From Tubulanus polymorphus (Eukaryota; Nemertea; Palaeonemertea; Tubulaniformes; Tubulanidae), in contig NC_134025.1 in the NCBI RefSeq assembly GCF_964204645.1, positions 20,552,001-20,616,000 of the forward strand: a DNA stretch of 64,000 nucleotides. Direction: 5' to 3'. A model generated the notes under the pieces. That model was not told the origin of the DNA and made no database searches. It saw only the letters and a program-made list of their open reading frames with translations. This document shows, piece by piece, positions 60,616 to 64,000 of this stretch. Numbering within the stretch: position 1 is the stretch's first letter; each line of letters begins with the position of its first letter. The position numbers were made by a program, and so were the translations under genes.

Positions 60616-60845
60616 CGTCCTCGGTAGCTCACAGTGAGATAATGCTGTCGCATCCGCTATCGGTGCTGAGTGACAGGTGGGTTCGAGTCCTGCTGGCTGC
60701 TTACAGTGTGCGGGCAACACTTCAAAGCCGTCCCGTCGTGAAGTTAAATGAAAAATCCAACAGGGTTAATCCCGGTAAACCAAGATCTGAACGACGTAAA
60801 GCCCAAAACAAACGAACAATAAATATTACATCTATAATACAAGCG
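60616..60845 (+). mobile_element. tRNA-derived SINE nested in a dispersed repeat
   Basis: Starts CCTCGGTAGCTCACAGTGAG, an A-box-like tRNA 5' part. A perfect polymerase-III B-box GGTTCGAGTCC lies at 60680-60690. A tRNA-unrelated body follows, rich in AAA and CAAA. It interrupts the repeat family: other copies run from ATTGATCCTAA straight on to sequence found here only after about 60845. Confidence 0.55.
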
Positions 60846-60899
60846 TATATCATTTCATGTCGAAAATATTAAGCAATGTGTTTTTTTCAAAGGCGTCGT

Positions 60900-62164
60900 C
60901 GATAAACTTTCAAGTAAGTTTTCATGTATTGTTTTGTACGGGGCGTAGGTTGAAGGAAATCGGTCTTTCCGATTAATTTGATAATGAATTGTCACAGCAT
61001 TTTGATAAAGGGAACCAGATAAGAAAAAAAACAACAGACAGACGGTTGTTGCCACTGAAGAACGCGTTCACTCCGCCGGCTAAAACGCAACCGGTGACGC
61101 TGCCGTCTCCCCTCGTTTCCCGTAAGGTAAAGCGAAATAAACACAAAAACCGCTCGAGCGAAATAACCGTAACAAATTTCTTATTCGTCGAATTCCGCAT
61201 GAATTACGTAATTACTGACGTTTTCGTTCTCTTTTCGCTAATCGTGAGATAGAAACGACGAGCAAGAAGCAAAATTCGATCACCTATCGCCCGAATCTCC
61301 GTGATGTATTGAGTTTTTCGCGGAAACAGGCCGCCGTTTGTTCGCGTCACAAAGGCCTATCTGATGGCGGTTTGTTATACGCAGAAAAACCGTACAACGA
61401 TGCGTCAGGTAGCCTAATATAACAATAGTCAGAGATATGGGATCTCAAAAGGGTCTAAAAACCCGATTTCGTTTACTTCCTTTGTTATATGGACAAATTA
61501 TACATCGATGAAAAGGTAACATCAAAAGCCATCACTGGGTATGTTGTCACCCTTTAGGATTGGCACCTGAAGATTATCTCTAGGGTGAGATCGAAACGTC
61601 GTGTTCTTTTGATTTTTTGATTTTCTCGATTTTTGAAAAACTTCTAGTTTGTAAACAGTAGGTTATTATCTAATTAGAATTGTTATGATTTCTGTTTTTG
61701 ATTTCGTGTTCTTCGTGTGTTAATGAGACAGTGTGTTACTTCGTGTGTTAATGTTTTTGCCGTCTGTCAGTTGGTTCGGATGTGTTAGACATGTCATTGT
61801 CTTCTGTATGCAAAACAGATCCACAGAAATTAATGACGATCAAAACGAAACAAGGAGGATTTGGATGTTGTAGATAATTGAGTGACGTGCAGTCCGAGTT
61901 GGTGATTCGAGGGACGGATCTAGGGTCTGATTCGGGGAGGGGTGCACCCCCAAGTAGGGCGTATCATATAATTAAAAGGGCACCCGAACGAAAGCTGAAA
62001 TTGGAAAAAATAACTTTTTCGAAATACAGACAAAAGTTTATGGGTTTATTAAACTTTTTCAAAGAAACATTTTGATACATTTATTTCGCCGTAAAACTTC
62101 TGGGAAATTTTAGGGGGGGGGGGGGTGCGCACAACCTGCACTTTCCCCTTTCTAGTCCTATGCA
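60900..62164. other. no gene recognised
   Basis: AT-rich, with a retro-element-like phrase CTGAAGATTATCTCTAGGGT followed by GAGATCGAAACGTCG at about 61568-61601. A G-run starts at about 62113. No exon seen. Confidence 0.4.
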
Positions 62165-62340
62165 AACGGAACCTCGTTATCACGAACTCGGATACAGCGA
62201 TTCATCGGATATGACAAATACGTATAGAATTTCGTCTCAAGTAAGAACATTTAATTGATTGAATACTGGATATAGCGAACTATCGGTTATAACGAACAAA
62301 TTTTCTGTTCCCGTGCAGTTTGTTGTAACGAGGTTCAGCT
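62165..62340. mobile_element. short Tigger-like MITE
   Basis: GGAACCTCGTTATCACGAAC at the left and, inverted, CTGAACCTCGTTACAACAAA at the right form imperfect terminal repeats resembling those of the 55406-56225 element. No ORF. Confidence 0.5.
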
Positions 62341-63289
62341 GTATATATGTATGTTCGTATAATGCGCACGACGTGCACGAATAGCGCATAATCGTTAACG
62401 TATGTCGCATGACGCGGGATTTATGGACGGATCTCTTACGTCACACGTCACAATTATTTATAGTAACGTTTCCCGTGGGTATCATAAAAACGCAGCCGCA
62501 TGGCCTCCGGTGCCGCCGGCATTGAATCTACCCGATGAAATCAAGGCGCGATAGCATTATACGTTTTTTTTCATAATAAACAATATTTTATGCCGCAGTT
62601 TATCAGCTCGCAGTAAAAACGTCCGCCTGCGCTCGCGTAACAGGTTATCTCGATAGCCGGATGATATCGAAGTTGATGTTAGAGTATATAAAAACCAAAA
62701 AATACATTGACTTCAAAGTTCTGCTACGCTCTGAAGATAAATGATAAAAAAGCATTGATATAATTGAATGTTTTTGTGGAAATATAGCTGCATGCCGGTT
62801 GACAGTGATGGCCAATTTGATGGCCGTTTGTTTTTTTATATTCGTAGTAAATCGATACGCCGCGCAGCCTACGCTAAGAAATAGTACGCGTTCATGATAG
62901 TGGAATGAAAATAACAGATTTGCTTCGAAAAAGTAGATTTTTTCTATAAGAATTGTGTGTATATTTTTGTTGTAAATAGCTCCCGATGGATAGTACCATA
63001 ACAGTAGACACGCGATAACCGTTGTAAACCACTAATTTAATTAAGTTGAAATTACTGAAACATTGACTACTGCACGTTGTGAGCGAGCCAAGGAAAATGT
63101 GCAAGGAATTTGTACTCAATATCATCTGTCATCTTTCGAAACAAATCAGGCGTGTTTGGTGTTCAAATTTTATCACATCAATGATTTTTCAATAGGGTCG
63201 ATAAGAATTTGCTGACACCGAAAAAAACCGTTTTGATAATGTTTACACATAATATATACGCATATTATGCGTTATTTGAGGTTCCATGT
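62341..63289. other. no gene recognised
   Basis: No exon or bounded repeat seen. Confidence 0.35.
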
Positions 63290-63600
63290 GAGTCGATGTG
63301 CGCTACGTCATCAATATTGGCGTTTCAAAATAACGATCACAATTATGAATTTTTGCGTTTATTTTACAATTGAATATGTTTTATTACTCTTATATTATTT
63401 TCAATTTATCTCAATGATTATTTTGAGAGGATGTACGTCATCATTATTTCGGGACTGGACTGGTTGCCGGTCAATTCAATTAAAAAGATCGATATATTCA
63501 AATCCAAAATAACTTCATTGATCCTAAACATTATGTTATTTATTGACGACGATACTACGCAGTGTATGCGTTGTTTGTCTAGGCATCAACAAACTTTCAA
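63290..63600. repeat. dispersed repeat, composite copy
   Basis: Left half 63290-63362 (CTACGTCATCAATATTGGCG) and right half 63426-63528 (GGACTGGACTGGTTGCCGG, ATCGATATATTCAAATCC), continuing to ACTTTCAAGTTAATTTT. It shows the uninterrupted form of the copy that carries the SINE at 60616. Beyond 63600 to the end of the window no feature is recognised. Confidence 0.65.
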
Positions 63601-64000
63601 GTTAATTTTCCTATTTACTGATGATGCCAGTAGAACAGTCGATATTTGGACGCACGCCACCGGTTCCGTCACAAGCCGGCGTCGCATGACCCATTTAGTC
63701 GCGAGGACTATCAACCAGCCGGCAACTGAGAAGAAAATAGCTCTGATTCATTTATCAGATGGACCGGCTCTAATAAAACGCATTAATTGCACAGAAAATA
63801 GCAGTAATGATGTTGAGCAAGCAATATGTCTGCATGGCGGTCTTTAGGGAGCAATGCACGTAGGTCAAGTAGTATTAAGGCTACATCGGTGAAGCATATC
63901 AAACAGAACAGAAATAAACTTACATTTACCGATAGTGTATAGCGTTATCTCGCGATGTCAGGCACATTTTTTCCCCGGAATAAAACATGAGCGAACCGAC

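Noticed and set aside
60615-60700. Possible tRNA gene
   Set aside because: Has a B-box, but the arms do not form a cloverleaf; better explained as a tRNA-derived SINE.
63431-63847. 138-codon ORF near the right end
   Set aside because: Starts inside a dispersed repeat and has no recognisable domain.

Overview
Eukaryotic nuclear DNA from an animal, most likely a marine invertebrate. Coding runs in short exons with GT/AG introns, the DNA is AT-rich, and there are long (TA)n arrays and many mobile-element relics. The secreted proteins combine C-type lectin, astacin, fibronectin-II, TSP1 and 'GCFxD' modules. A lophotrochozoan such as a mollusc is my guess; the sequence alone does not prove it.

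The first 53 kb is a decaying tandem array of one two-gene unit: an SLC6 Na+/Cl- coupled transporter on the + strand followed by a convergent, secreted astacin metalloprotease on the - strand. Positions 1-80 are the last codons of transporter A. Positions 1817-6168 hold the wreck of its partner protease, cut by LINE and LTR-like insertions. Positions 7136-7970 hold a GPCR pseudogene and a relic first exon of another transporter. Then come an intact protease (8755-21882, -), intact transporter B (23142-32393, +), a second intact protease (33636-45144, -) and intact transporter C (47003-53276, +). Exon lengths and phases are almost identical between paralogues, so both genes can be assembled exon by exon with confidence. 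In each full unit the protease and the next transporter are divergent. The -strand TATA box keeps its place in both proteases, and transporter B has its own.

The most interesting observations are these. (1) Transporter B has two adjacent versions of its eighth exon, which encodes TM6 and its unwound substrate-binding loop. Both are 104 nt with the same phase and intact splice sites. Including both would break the frame, so they look mutually exclusive, and transporter C lacks the second. (2) The protease carries its C-type lectin inside an unusually long pro-region. That region includes the astacin 'aspartate-switch' GDI motif and ends in a furin-type RxKR site, so activation would separate lectin from enzyme. 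(3) In both protease copies the pro-region exon needs either a 31-35 nt micro-intron or a frameshift to stay open.

Right of the array are a weak -strand ORF (53331-53735) and a complete three-exon gene for DTD2, the animal-type D-aminoacyl-tRNA deacylase (55065-58336, +). The last 5.6 kb has no recognisable gene and is dominated by one dispersed repeat family, a nested tRNA-like SINE and a MITE. Well-bounded mobile elements elsewhere include a piggyBac-like MITE (45644-46296), a pogo/Tigger-like element with TA target duplication (55406-56225), a 463-bp foldback element (10508-10970) and a 5'-truncated LINE whose empty site survives in another copy of its host repeat (40900-42398 versus about 16067).
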